64,000 nucleotides of DNA, taken from positions 992,001-1,056,000 of the forward strand of contig NZ_LMVL02000001.1 in assembly GCF_001541345.2 (NCBI RefSeq), in the 5' to 3' direction. The DNA is from Gillisella vitis (lineage in GTDB: Bacteria > Pseudomonadota > Alphaproteobacteria > Rhizobiales > Rhizobiaceae). The notes under the pieces are model-generated. The model ran no database searches. It had not been told where the DNA came from and worked only from the letters and a program-made list of their open reading frames with translations. Below are positions 45,386 through 55,113 of the stretch, piece after piece. The translations under genes were made by a program, and so were the position numbers. The number at the start of each line of letters is the position of its first letter. Positions within the stretch are counted from its first letter, which is position 1.

Positions 45386-46084
45386 ATGCGGATGAGGGGA
45401 ACGGGTGTGGCGATGGCCGCATTGATGATGGCAGCACTGGCCTTGCCAGCTTCAGGCTCGGCAGCAGCGCCGAGAGCGGACGATCCGGCCAGCTCAACAG
45501 CCAGCAGCGTTGTAACACCGCAGATGATGAAGCGGGAAGTCCCCGACAAATTCAAGCGGCGGCTGGTGCGGCTCAGAACCGATGAGGCGCCGGGTACAAT
45601 CATCATCGATACCAATAACAAGTTCCTGTATCTCGTTGAGGGTAATAACCGGGCGATCCGCTACGGCGTCGGCGTCGGGCGCGAAGGTTTCGGTTGGTCT
45701 GGTGTCGTCAATATCGGTCGCAAGGTGGAATGGCCAAGCTGGCGTCCACCGGAAGAAATGCGCGTGCGGGAAGCGCGTCGCGGTCATGTCCTGCCGGTCG
45801 TCCAGGAAGGAGGACCGGATAACCCGCTCGGCGCACGCGCCATGTATCTCTACAAGGGTAATCGCGATACGATTTTCCGCATTCATGGCACCAATCAGCC
45901 ATGGTCAATCGGGCTGAATCTGTCCTCGGGTTGCATCCGTATGAACAATAGGGATGTCGAGGATCTCTATGCCCGCGCCGACATCGGCAGCAAGGTTATC
46001 GTGGTCGGTCCTGGCAATAAGCAGGGCGAAGTGAGTTTCGATGACCGTGGTATCGACCTGCTGAGGACGATCTTCGGCGGCTGA
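45386..46084 (+). CDS. L,D-transpeptidase (YkuD domain), second copy
   Basis: 232 residues from the ATG at 45386 (MRMRGTGVAMAAL), a clear signal peptide ending near SGSAAA. Catalytic LSSGCIRM places Cys183. It shares with the previous gene the blocks IDTNNKFLYLV, YGVGVGREGF, NPLGARAMYL and HGTNQPWSIG, so the two are tandem paralogues that diverged. The linker after the signal differs, and this copy has a short C-terminal extension (VSFDDRGIDLLR). No terminator was recognised between them. Confidence 0.92.
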   Translation: MRMRGTGVAMAALMMAALALPASGSAAAPRADDPASSTASSVVTPQMMKREVPDKFKRRLVRLRTDEAPGTIIIDTNNKFLYLVEGNNRAIRYGVGVGREGFGWSGVVNIGRKVEWPSWRPPEEMRVREARRGHVLPVVQEGGPDNPLGARAMYLYKGNRDTIFRIHGTNQPWSIGLNLSSGCIRMNNRDVEDLYARADIGSKVIVVGPGNKQGEVSFDDRGIDLLRTIFGG

Positions 46085-46320
46085 TATAGGATTATGTCCC
46101 TAACTTTCGTCATGACGAAGGGTTTCTCTACCGAGTGCCGTTGAAGATGGCGCTCGATTTTTGCTTCTGATGAATTCAGTCATTTCATAAGAACGCATCG
46201 AAGCTTCTGAAGCATCCTTGTGATGAAAAATTTCGAATATCTTAAATGCGTCAAAGGCTTGGGATATTCAGCAGTGGAATAAGGAGAGTCATCTTCAATG
46301 ACACTTCTTATAAGCCTGCT

Positions 46321-46734
46321 TCAGGACAAAGCCGGGAAAATGAATACGCCAGCAATCGAGCCATTCTGGCTGCCGAGCGCACAGGACTTTCCCATGCAAA
46401 AGACCGGCTGCTTGGTCGAGAGGCTTCTGACGATCACGGTGGAATAGTAAAAAGAGGACACTGCGCTGGCTGCCTTTTCGAATATTTCGAGAATAGACAT
46501 CCTATCCTTATAGTCATAGCAGCGCGTGATCGTCAGAAGGCCACATTCCTGGCTGCTCAATCCATGAAATATCGCAGTTTTTTCGCCAATTTTGACCAGG
46601 CCATTGTTAAGGTCGCCCGACCATTCCTCGATAAGGCCGTAGGGCAATGTCCGGCGGCTGATCCCGCTGTTATCGGTAATCTTTTCGGCGTCTGCCGTTT
46701 GCACAAATCCTGCAATTTTAAACAAGACATTCCC
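46321..46734 (-). CDS. Hypothetical protein
   Basis: About 138 residues (frame 46321-46737). Not recognised. The mature frame, beginning MGNVLFKIAGFVQTAD, reads like true coding sequence (GC-rich third positions, balanced composition), unlike the opposite frame. It holds three cysteines and a C-terminal GSIAGVFIFPALS. The ATG at 46737 overlaps a TGA (TGATG) that ends a frameshifted small gene just upstream, suggesting the two were a translationally coupled pair. Alternative downstream starts are possible. Confidence 0.55.
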   Translation of the reverse strand, partial: GNVLFKIAGFVQTADAEKITDNSGISRRTLPYGLIEEWSGDLNNGLVKIGEKTAIFHGLSSQECGLLTITRCYDYKDRMSILEIFEKAASAVSSFYYSTVIVRSLSTKQPVFCMGKSCALGSQNGSIAGVFIFPALS

Positions 46735-46736
46735 CA

Positions 46737-46980
46737 TCAGACGTATTGTTCAACCGGCACGATCCAAATATCGATAAGGCCGGAATTCGGCTCATCGCGA
46801 ATACTTGCCCTGCCCTCTCAAATTGACGATGACTGCTTCTGCCTGGACTTCTTTTTTGGGGCGATACCGTAAAAGCGGGATGCGTTTTTGTAGCCAAGAA
46901 CCAACGGCTACATCAAACTTTCTACGGTTCTCACGCTTATTCTTTTTCTTCTGAAGCCCGTGTTTTTTTAATGCAGCCAT
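46737..46980 (-). pseudogene. Small basic protein gene with single-base frameshift
   Basis: An ATG at 46980 behind GAAGGTGCGGC opens a 62-residue frame (MAALKKHGLQKKKNKREN, very basic) that stops at a TGA at 46792-46794. If one G is removed from either GGG run at 46808-46810 or 46813-46815 (minus strand), the frame continues as SIRDEPNSGLIDIWIVPVEQ to a TGA that overlaps the start of the next gene, giving 80 residues. The coupled downstream gene argues that the longer form was the original. Could be a pseudogene, a programmed shift or a sequencing error. Confidence 0.5.
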
Positions 46981-47317
46981 GCCGCACCTTCAAAACATTG
47001 CAGCGGCCTTCAGTGTGCCACGCGTTATAAATAATGAATGTGATTCATATACCCATGAAAATTTATAAAAAAAAGTTAAATTTAAGCATTCCTTTAAAGA
47101 AAATGGATTTTCTATTTTATGGGAAAGCCGAAGAGGAATAATAAATCCAATATCCCTGGCAGTATCCTCAGTCGAAGTGGCGGGAGCGCTACTCTTGGCT
47201 CCAGCCGATAAGGCTTTCAAGTTGCACTGGGATTGCTTGCTTGCTCAATGACAGGTGGAGCAATATTCAAAGAAATATTTTTACGGAAACGCGGGCGCAG
47301 CGTCCGTCTCAATAGCA
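46981..47317. other. Intergenic AT-rich stretch
   Basis: No gene is supported. 47020-47150 is AT-rich, with open frames of poor coding quality. It lies between the frameshifted small gene and the groESL terminator. Confidence 0.4.
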
Positions 47318-47344
47318 AAAGGGCGGCTGTAAAAGCCGCCCTTT
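47318..47344 (-). terminator. Terminator of the groES-groEL operon
   Basis: On the minus strand a perfect 10-bp stem (AAAGGGCGGC/GCCGCCCTTT) with a 7-base loop is followed by TTTTGC. It lies about 190 bases after the groEL stop, beyond a partial duplicate of the groEL tail. Confidence 0.8.
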
Positions 47345-47373
47345 CAGAAAGTCTGAACTGTATCAAGCGTTCG

Positions 47374-47419
47374 AGTAATAAGGCTTCCGCGTTATTACAT
47401 CATGCCGCCCATGCTGCCC
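47374..47419. repeat. Partial duplicate of the groEL 3' end
   Basis: This stretch repeats, with three or four mismatches, the 46 bases at 47516-47561 that encode the last groEL codons and stop (AGTAATAAGGCTT, TTATTACATCATGCCGCC). Both copies carry the same hairpin around the stop. A shorter direct repeat (GCTTGACGCGATGAAC/GCTTGAAGCGATGAAC) also lies between them. Confidence 0.7.
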
Positions 47420-47536
47420 GTTCAGCGCGCTTGACGCGATGAACAAACTAAAATGCCAGCGGGCTTGAAGCGATGAACGACTTAAAGAGCATGGGCGAAG
47501 CTATATGGGGTCTTCAGTAATAAGGCTTTCGCCTTA

Positions 47537-49183
<1,647 letters not shown>

Positions 49184-49249
49184 TCAAACTCCCGGGTGTC
49201 TAACCCATTGGTGAATTGTCTAAAAGGAAGAAGGGGTGATCAGGCTAAA

Positions 49250-49546
49250 TCAGCCGATTACGCCCATGATGTCGGCTTCCTTCATGATCAGCAGGTCAAC
49301 GCCATCGAGCTTGACTTCGGTGCCGGACCACTTGCCGAACAGAACGCGGTCGCCAACCTTGACGTCCAGGGCAACGAGCGCACCCTTGTCGTCGCGAACG
49401 CCTGGGCCGACAGCGATGATTTCGCCTTCAGCCGGCTTTTCCTTGGCGGTGTCAGGAATGATAATGCCGCCCTTGGTCTTTTCTTCGGACTCAACGCGCT
49501 TAACAACAACGCGGTCGTGCAGCGGGCGGAAATTGGTGCTTGCCAT
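49250..49546 (-). CDS. groES: Co-chaperonin GroES (Hsp10)
   Basis: Lid of the GroEL chamber, 98 residues of normal length. [19 protein letters not shown] and the mobile-loop [13 protein letters not shown] are present, with [13 protein letters not shown] and the C-terminal EADIMGVIG. First gene of the heat-shock operon; its start is 59 bases downstream of a CIRCE element, so HrcA repression is expected. Confidence 0.99.
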   Translation of the reverse strand: MASTNFRPLHDRVVVKRVESEEKTKGGIIIPDTAKEKPAEGEIIAVGPGVRDDKGALVALDVKVGDRVLFGKWSGTEVKLDGVDLLIMKEADIMGVIG

Positions 49547-49604
49547 TGTCTAATCCCTCGATCAAATGACATTCGCGGGCCGAAACGGCCCCGCATGGAT
49601 ATTG

Positions 49605-49631
49605 TTAGCACTCTGTCTGTTTGAGTGCTAG
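49605..49631 (-). promoter_or_regulatory. CIRCE operator (HrcA site)
   Basis: TTAGCACTC-N9-GAGTGCTAG matches the CIRCE consensus at all but the last base. It sits directly downstream of a good promoter, ideal for HrcA to block groESL transcription until heat shock. Confidence 0.95.
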
Positions 49632-49638
49632 CGAGCCT

Positions 49639-49667
49639 GAGATAAGCACGGCCTCTGACTGAGTCAA
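49639..49667 (-). promoter_or_regulatory. groESL housekeeping promoter
   Basis: Minus-strand TTGACT (49662-49667) and TATCTC (49639-49644) are separated by 17 bases. The predicted start site falls at about the edge of CIRCE, consistent with repression by occlusion. Confidence 0.75.
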
Positions 49668-49711
49668 GGACGCCGTTCAAAAAATATATGCCTTAAAGGG
49701 ACGACGGGCAC

Positions 49712-51061
49712 ATGACGGGACTCTCTGACATGGCAAAAGGGCAAGAGCATGTTCCGGTTGTGCCATTGGGGACAATCTGTGCCGTATTCTGGTCTGTTGG
49801 CCTCTTGAGCTTTGGTGGTCCCGCCGCGCAGATCGCCCTGATGCATCGTATCGTCGTCGATGAAAAACGTTGGCTTTCCGAAGCGCGTTTCCTGCATGCG
49901 CTGAATTACTGCATGCTTTTGCCGGGGCCAGAGGCGCAACAGCTCGCCACCTATATCGGCTGGTTGAACGGCGGAATTCGTGGTGGGCTGATTGCCGGGT
50001 TGCTTTTCGTCTTGCCCGGCCTGGCGGTGATGATCGGTCTTTCCGCTGCCTATGCGCTCTACCACGATATTGCCTGGGTTTCGGGTCTGTTTTTCGGGTT
50101 AAAGGCTGCGGTGCTGGCGATCGTCCTGCAAGCGCTGCTCCGCATTGGCGGTCGGGCGCTGAAATCAACCTTTCACCGGCTTGTCGCAGCAGTCGCCTTT
50201 TTTGCGCTGTTTTGTCTGGCATTACCCTTTCCTGTGGTCGTCCTGCTGGCGGCCCTGGCCGGGCTGATCCGCGCCTATGGGCAGCCCGTCCCAACATCCG
50301 AGCCTGGGGCAGTGAAAATACCGCTGAATTGGTGGCATATGGCGCTGTCCCTTCTCGGCTGGGCAGGTCTGTGGCTGGCGCCGCTGGCCTTGCTGGCGCT
50401 GTTTGATGGCAGCGCGCGGCTCACCGAGATCTTCCTGTTTTTCGCCCGCATGGCGCTTGTCACCTTCGGCGGGGCCTATGCCGTTTTGGCTTATGTGGCG
50501 CAGGTGGCTGTGGAACATTATCAATGGCTGCGCCCCGGAGAGATGGTCGATGGGCTGGCGCTGGCCGAAACCACGCCGGGACCCTTGGTTCTGGTCCTGT
50601 CCTTCGTCGGTTTCCTGGCGGCGTTTCGTGATGCCGATAGCGTTATGCCGTTGATATCAGGCATGACAGGGGCATTGCTGACGGCCTGGGCGACCTTCGT
50701 GCCAAGCTTTGTCTTCATTTTTGCCGGTGCGCCGCTGATCGAGCGTTTGCGCGGCAACAGGCTGGCGGATGGGGCGCTTTCGGCCATTACCGCCGCCGTG
50801 GTCGGGGTAATCTGCAATCTCGCCGTCTGGTTCGGGCTGCATGTGCTGTTTGCGAAAGTGGATCGAATTCCCTTCAGCACCTTATGGCCAGGCGAGCGCG
50901 CTCCAGGCCTCTGGTGGCCGCAACTTGCTTCGCTCGACATCCCATCACTGCTTTTGTTCGCAGGCTCGGCGCTTCTGTTGATGCGGTTAAAGATCGGCAT
51001 GGTAACCGTGATGGGTCTGGCGGCTGTTGCTGGATTGGTATGGAATCTTGAAACCGTGTGA
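49712..51061 (+). CDS. chrA: Chromate transporter (CHR family, ChrA)
   Basis: Membrane efflux protein of 449 residues with two homologous CHR halves. N-terminal half: SFGGPAAQIALMHRIVVDEKRWLSEARFL and NYCMLLPGPEAQQLATYIGW; second half: LVTFGGAYAVLAYVAQVAVE and LAETTPGPLVLVLSFVGFLA. About ten membrane segments. Divergent from groESL. It is probably involved in chromate or sulfate-like oxyanion export; the real substrate in this organism is unproven. Start at 49712; a second ATG (MAKGQ) seven codons in is possible. Confidence 0.88.
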   Translation: MTGLSDMAKGQEHVPVVPLGTICAVFWSVGLLSFGGPAAQIALMHRIVVDEKRWLSEARFLHALNYCMLLPGPEAQQLATYIGWLNGGIRGGLIAGLLFVLPGLAVMIGLSAAYALYHDIAWVSGLFFGLKAAVLAIVLQALLRIGGRALKSTFHRLVAAVAFFALFCLALPFPVVVLLAALAGLIRAYGQPVPTSEPGAVKIPLNWWHMALSLLGWAGLWLAPLALLALFDGSARLTEIFLFFARMALVTFGGAYAVLAYVAQVAVEHYQWLRPGEMVDGLALAETTPGPLVLVLSFVGFLAAFRDADSVMPLISGMTGALLTAWATFVPSFVFIFAGAPLIERLRGNRLADGALSAITAAVVGVICNLAVWFGLHVLFAKVDRIPFSTLWPGERAPGLWWPQLASLDIPSLLLFAGSALLLMRLKIGMVTVMGLAAVAGLVWNLETV

Positions 51062-51167
51062 TCGGCATCAGTACGGAGCCGAAAACCCTGATGTTCCGGC
51101 AAATCTCTTGCAATTGCGGCGCAGCTTTGCCATGTCAGGCCAGTTCTTTCAGCAGGCAACGGATTCC

Positions 51168-52019
51168 ATGGCAAAACGCATCGATACGCTCAATGAAATC
51201 ACCCAGGGTTACGACGTCATCCTCTCGGATGTCTGGGGCGTTTTGCATAATGGAATCGATGCTTTCCCAGCGGCAGGAGAGGCCCTGTCGCAAGCCCGGG
51301 CCGATGGCGTTTCCGTCGTGCTGATTACCAATGCTTCACGGCCGTCCGACCGTGTGAAGATAATGCTGGATCAAATCGGTGTCCCGGAAACGGCCTATGA
51401 CGCTATCGTCTCTTCCGGTGATGTGACGCGAAAACTGATTGAAAAAGCCCCGCGCCGCGCTTTTCTGATCGGTCAAAGCCAGGATCTGTCGCTGTTTCAG
51501 GGGCTTGATGTTGAACTGGTTCCGGCGGACGAGGCCGACGCCATTATTTGCACAGGGCTGTTCAATGACGAAGAGGAGCAGCCGGAAGACTATCGCGGGA
51601 TGCTCGAAGGCTTGAACCAGCGCGGACTTCCGATGATTGTTGCCAACCCCGACCTGATCGTAGAGCGTGGCCATCGGCTGGTTCCCTGCGCTGGCGCGTT
51701 GGCCGCAATATACGCTGAAATGGGTGGTGAAACCCGCTATGCTGGCAAGCCGCACAATCCGATTTACGAGGCGGCCCTGGCGAAAGCGCAGGAGATACGC
51801 GGCGCTGAAATTGACCGCAGCCGCATCATCGCCATCGGCGACGGCATGCCGACCGACGTGAGGGGCGCGCTCAGCTTCGGCCTTGATCTTCTCTATGTGA
51901 GTGGCGGCATCCATGCGGCGGAATATACCAATGACGGCAAGACTGACGAGACAATGCTGAACGCTTACCTTGAGCGGGAGGCGGCAACGCCCAAGTGGTG
52001 GATGCCCCGGTTGGCCTGA
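51168..52019 (+). CDS. HAD superfamily class IIA hydrolase (TIGR01459 type)
   Basis: 283 residues from the ATG at 51168 (MAKRIDTLNEITQ). Motif I is DVILSDVWGVLHNG, followed by LITNASRPSDRV and the C-terminal RIIAIGDGMPTDVRGA, as in the NagD/PGP-like class found next to ribF in alphaproteobacteria. Substrate unproven. It lies 12 bases before ribF, so the pair is probably one operon. Confidence 0.9.
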   Translation: MAKRIDTLNEITQGYDVILSDVWGVLHNGIDAFPAAGEALSQARADGVSVVLITNASRPSDRVKIMLDQIGVPETAYDAIVSSGDVTRKLIEKAPRRAFLIGQSQDLSLFQGLDVELVPADEADAIICTGLFNDEEEQPEDYRGMLEGLNQRGLPMIVANPDLIVERGHRLVPCAGALAAIYAEMGGETRYAGKPHNPIYEAALAKAQEIRGAEIDRSRIIAIGDGMPTDVRGALSFGLDLLYVSGGIHAAEYTNDGKTDETMLNAYLEREAATPKWWMPRLA

Positions 52020-52031
52020 CGGGAAATAGCA

Positions 52032-53012
52032 ATGACCGTTTTTCACCGCAATGAGAAGAAGACACCGCTGCCCGACAGCCTGAAGGGCGGCGTTGTTGCC
52101 ATCGGCAATTTCGACGGCGTGCATCGCGGCCATCAAAGCGTGCTCGACCGCGCGCTGGAGCTGGCGCAGCAACGCGGCGTTCCCGCCTTGGTCCTGACTT
52201 TTGAGCCGCATCCCCGTGCGGTGTTCAACCCACAGGACCCGGTATTTCGTCTGACCCCGGCGCCGCTCAAGGCCCGCCTTCTGGAGGCGATGGGGTTTCA
52301 GTCGGTGATCGAATATCCGTTCGACCGGGAATTCTCGCAGCGTTCCGCCGAGGATTTCGTCAAGACCGTGCTGGTGGACTGGCTGGGGGCTTCCGAAGTG
52401 GTGACCGGCTTCGATTTTCATTTCGGCAAAGGGCGCGAAGGCGGTCCGGCCTTCCTGATGGAAATGGGCGCGCAATACGGTTTCGGCGTCACACTTCTCG
52501 ATGCCTTCCGCGATGAAAATGCCGAGGTTGTCTCTTCCACCCGTATTCGTGGTTTGTTGGCCGAGGGTGCGGTCAGCGAAGTGGCTGGCCTGCTCGGCTA
52601 TCGCTTCACGGTCGAGGCCGAGGTTATCAAGGGCCAACAGCTTGGCCGCACGCTGGGCTTTCCCACGGCCAACATGGCGCTCTCTCCCAAAACCACCCTG
52701 CGCCCCGGCATCTATGCCGTGCGCCTGCGCCGGGCCGATGGTTCGATACACGATGGCGTTTCCAGTTTCGGTTATCGCCCCACGGTAACGGACAACGGTG
52801 CGGCACTTCTTGAAACCTTCGTCTTCGATTTCTCTGGCGATCTTTATGGGGAAACCTGCGGGGTATCCTTCTTCGGTCATCTGCGCGACGAGTGGAAATT
52901 CGAGGGCCTCGATCCGCTTGTTGCCCAGATCAAGCAGGATGCCGAAGAGGCAAGGGCATTGCTGGCAGGCGTGACGCCCCTTGGCGAACTGGATCGAAAA
53001 ATCGCCTTTTGA
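52032..53012 (+). CDS. ribF: Bifunctional riboflavin kinase/FAD synthetase
   Basis: Makes FMN then FAD. The 326-residue protein has an N-terminal nucleotidyltransferase domain (GVVAIGNFDGVHRGHQSVLDRAL with the HxGH site; SSTRIRGLL) and a C-terminal flavokinase domain (GRTLGFPTANM, GVSSFGYRPTV with the conserved metal site, ETFVFDFSGDLYG). Standard length. Follows the HAD gene by 12 bases. Confidence 0.96.
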   Translation: MTVFHRNEKKTPLPDSLKGGVVAIGNFDGVHRGHQSVLDRALELAQQRGVPALVLTFEPHPRAVFNPQDPVFRLTPAPLKARLLEAMGFQSVIEYPFDREFSQRSAEDFVKTVLVDWLGASEVVTGFDFHFGKGREGGPAFLMEMGAQYGFGVTLLDAFRDENAEVVSSTRIRGLLAEGAVSEVAGLLGYRFTVEAEVIKGQQLGRTLGFPTANMALSPKTTLRPGIYAVRLRRADGSIHDGVSSFGYRPTVTDNGAALLETFVFDFSGDLYGETCGVSFFGHLRDEWKFEGLDPLVAQIKQDAEEARALLAGVTPLGELDRKIAF

Positions 53013-53166
53013 CGCCATTGTCGATCCTACGGCTCAAAGCTTCCGTTTTTTTTCAGCCTGAATGCCAGGCATTTGCCGGTTGCAGCCCGGCGGTGAATCG
53101 GAAATGATCGAAGATACGTTGAGGCGCGCAATGCAGTTGCGTCTCTGCTTTTGCGGGAGAGGTTTC

Positions 53167-53364
53167 ATGCAAAAACGTATTTGGACAGCGGCCTGCTGGC
53201 TGCTGGTTATTCCGTATATTGGCCTGTTATGGGTTCCATTTTATAATATTCGCGAGCCTTCGCTATTCGGCTTTCCATTTTTCTATTGGTATCAGTTGAT
53301 GTGGGTGCCGCTGACATCGCTCCTGATTTACATTGCCTACAGGAGCATGCGCCATGACGACTGA
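53167..53364 (+). CDS. DUF3311 membrane protein
   Basis: 65 residues, two membrane segments (WTAACWLLVIPYIGLLWV and FFYWYQLMWVPLTSLLIYI), the DUF3311 pattern, with GGGAGAGG before the ATG. It overlaps the start of the mctP symporter by 11 bases, the usual arrangement: DUF3311 proteins accompany SSS-family transporters and are presumed small partner subunits. Confidence 0.88.
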   Translation: MQKRIWTAACWLLVIPYIGLLWVPFYNIREPSLFGFPFFYWYQLMWVPLTSLLIYIAYRSMRHDD

Positions 53365-54829
53365 GATCAATCCGACGGCGCTTGCCGTCTTCATCTTCTT
53401 CTTCGCGCTGGTCACCGTCATGGGCTTCGTCGCGTCGCGCTGGCGCAGACCCGAGACCATGGCCCATATCGATGAATGGGGACTTGGCGGGCGCAAATTC
53501 GGCACATGGATCACCTGGTTTCTGGTGGGTGGCGATTTCTATACTGCCTATACCGTGATTGCCGTTCCGGCGCTGGTCTATGCGGTTGGTGCCTATGGTT
53601 TCTTCGCTCTGCCCTACACGATCATTGTCTATCCCTTCGTGTTTCTGGTCATGCCGATCTTGTGGCGGCGCGCCAAGGAGCATGGCTATGTGACCGCAGG
53701 CGATGTCGTGCATGGCCAATACGGCTCTCGCGCTTTGGAACTGGTGGTGGCGCTGACAGGTGTGATCGCCACCATGCCCTATATCGCCCTTCAGTTGGTC
53801 GGCATGGCTGCGGTGCTGAAGGCTCTTGGCCTTCATGGCGAAGTGCCGCTGATGGTGTCTTTCATCATTCTGGCGCTCTACACCTATTCGGCAGGCTTGC
53901 GCGCTCCGGCACTGATTGCCTTCGTCAAGGACATCATGATCTATATCGTGGTGATTGTCGCCGTCGCCGCGATCCCGATGAAGCTTGGCGGCTATGCCAA
54001 TGTGTTTGCCAGCGCCGATGCGGCCTTCCAGGCCAAAGGCTCCGGCGGTCTGTTGCTGGGCGGCAATCAATATGTAGCCTATGCGACGCTTGCCTTTGGT
54101 TCGGCGCTGGCGGCCTTCATGTATCCGCACACGCTCACGGGTATTTTCGCCTCCAACGGCGCCAATACCATCCGCAAGAATGCGGTGCTGCTGCCTGCCT
54201 ATACGCTGCTGCTCGGCCTGCTGGCCCTGCTGGGCTATATGGGCCATGCGGCTGGCCTGAAGCCAGCCACCCCGAATGACATCGTACCGATGCTGTTCCA
54301 GACGCTGTTTTCGGATTGGTTCGCAGGCTTTGCCTTTGCCGCCATCGCCGTCGGCGCCCTGGTGCCAGCGGCGGTGATGAGCATTGGGGCCGCCAATCTC
54401 TTTACCCGCAATTTCTGGAAGGCCTATATCAACCCGGATGTGTCGCACGCCGGTGAAGCACAGGTGGCAAAAATCACCTCGCTGGTGGTCAAGGTCGGGG
54501 CGCTGCTGGTCATCGTCTTCCTGCCGACTCAATTTGCGCTGGATCTTCAGCTTTTGGGTGGGATCTGGATCTTGCAGACTTTGCCAGCGCTGATCTTTGG
54601 CCTGTTTACAAATTGGTTCCGGGTGCCGGGCCTGCTGGCTGGCTGGGTGGTCGGCTTTGTCGGCGGCACATGGCTGGTCTGGCTGAATGGCTTGAAGCCG
54701 CTGCATACGCTCACCATCGACGGAACACCCGTCACCATCTATACCGGGATTCTGGCGCTGCTGGCCAATATTGTCGTGGCTGTTGTGGTCAACCTGATAA
54801 CCCCAGCCAAGGTACCGGCGCGGGCGTGA
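53354..54829 (+). CDS. mctP: Monocarboxylate (lactate/pyruvate/alanine) Na-symporter MctP-like
   Basis: SSS-family transporter of 491 residues, about 13 membrane segments. The N-terminal block NPTALAVFIFFFALVTVMGF, the GLGGRKFGTWITWFLVGGDF region and HIDEW closely match my memory of Rhizobium leguminosarum MctP. The ATG at 53354 lies inside the end of the DUF3311 gene. The mctSR two-component genes that control mctP elsewhere are not adjacent here. A weak hairpin lies at 54850-54878. Confidence 0.88.
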   Translation: MTTEINPTALAVFIFFFALVTVMGFVASRWRRPETMAHIDEWGLGGRKFGTWITWFLVGGDFYTAYTVIAVPALVYAVGAYGFFALPYTIIVYPFVFLVMPILWRRAKEHGYVTAGDVVHGQYGSRALELVVALTGVIATMPYIALQLVGMAAVLKALGLHGEVPLMVSFIILALYTYSAGLRAPALIAFVKDIMIYIVVIVAVAAIPMKLGGYANVFASADAAFQAKGSGGLLLGGNQYVAYATLAFGSALAAFMYPHTLTGIFASNGANTIRKNAVLLPAYTLLLGLLALLGYMGHAAGLKPATPNDIVPMLFQTLFSDWFAGFAFAAIAVGALVPAAVMSIGAANLFTRNFWKAYINPDVSHAGEAQVAKITSLVVKVGALLVIVFLPTQFALDLQLLGGIWILQTLPALIFGLFTNWFRVPGLLAGWVVGFVGGTWLVWLNGLKPLHTLTIDGTPVTIYTGILALLANIVVAVVVNLITPAKVPARA

Positions 54830-54849
54830 TCCGGGTTTTCAATTTCGGC

Positions 54850-54878
54850 AAGGCGGTCTTGGCCGCCTTGTTGTTTTG
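54850..54878 (+). terminator. Candidate mctP terminator
   Basis: AAGGCGG (54850-54856) pairs with CCGCCTT (54863-54869), loop TCTTGG, followed by GTTGTTTTG. It ends the unit 20 bases after the stop. Confidence 0.65.
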
Positions 54879-55113
54879 CCTTTTCTATTTCCCTCTTCTC
54901 TTTCGGTGGGAAACCGCTTAAACAATCGCCATCATGAGAACAGTCCGGTCGACCATATCCTTCCGCATTATTGGGCGAATTACTGGCCCGGCCTTCCGCG
55001 CGCTCTAGGAGCAGCCGGAGGGTCCGGGTTTTCGGCGTGTGTTCTGCCACGCCCCGTCACCGACTTTCTCCACTTTCAGGCGCACGCTTGCCGCCTCCTT
55101 CAATGGCTAGATC

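Noticed and set aside
46246..46872. A 208-residue open frame on the plus strand
   Set aside because: It lies opposite a better coding frame (46321-46737) and has unusual composition and no ribosome site.
46990..47220. A 76-residue minus-strand frame in an AT-rich gap
   Set aside because: Composition is not coding-like and there is no ribosome site.
51336..53018. A 560-residue open frame on the minus strand opposite the HAD gene and ribF
   Set aside because: High GC makes antisense frames long; sense genes have family motifs and ribosome sites.
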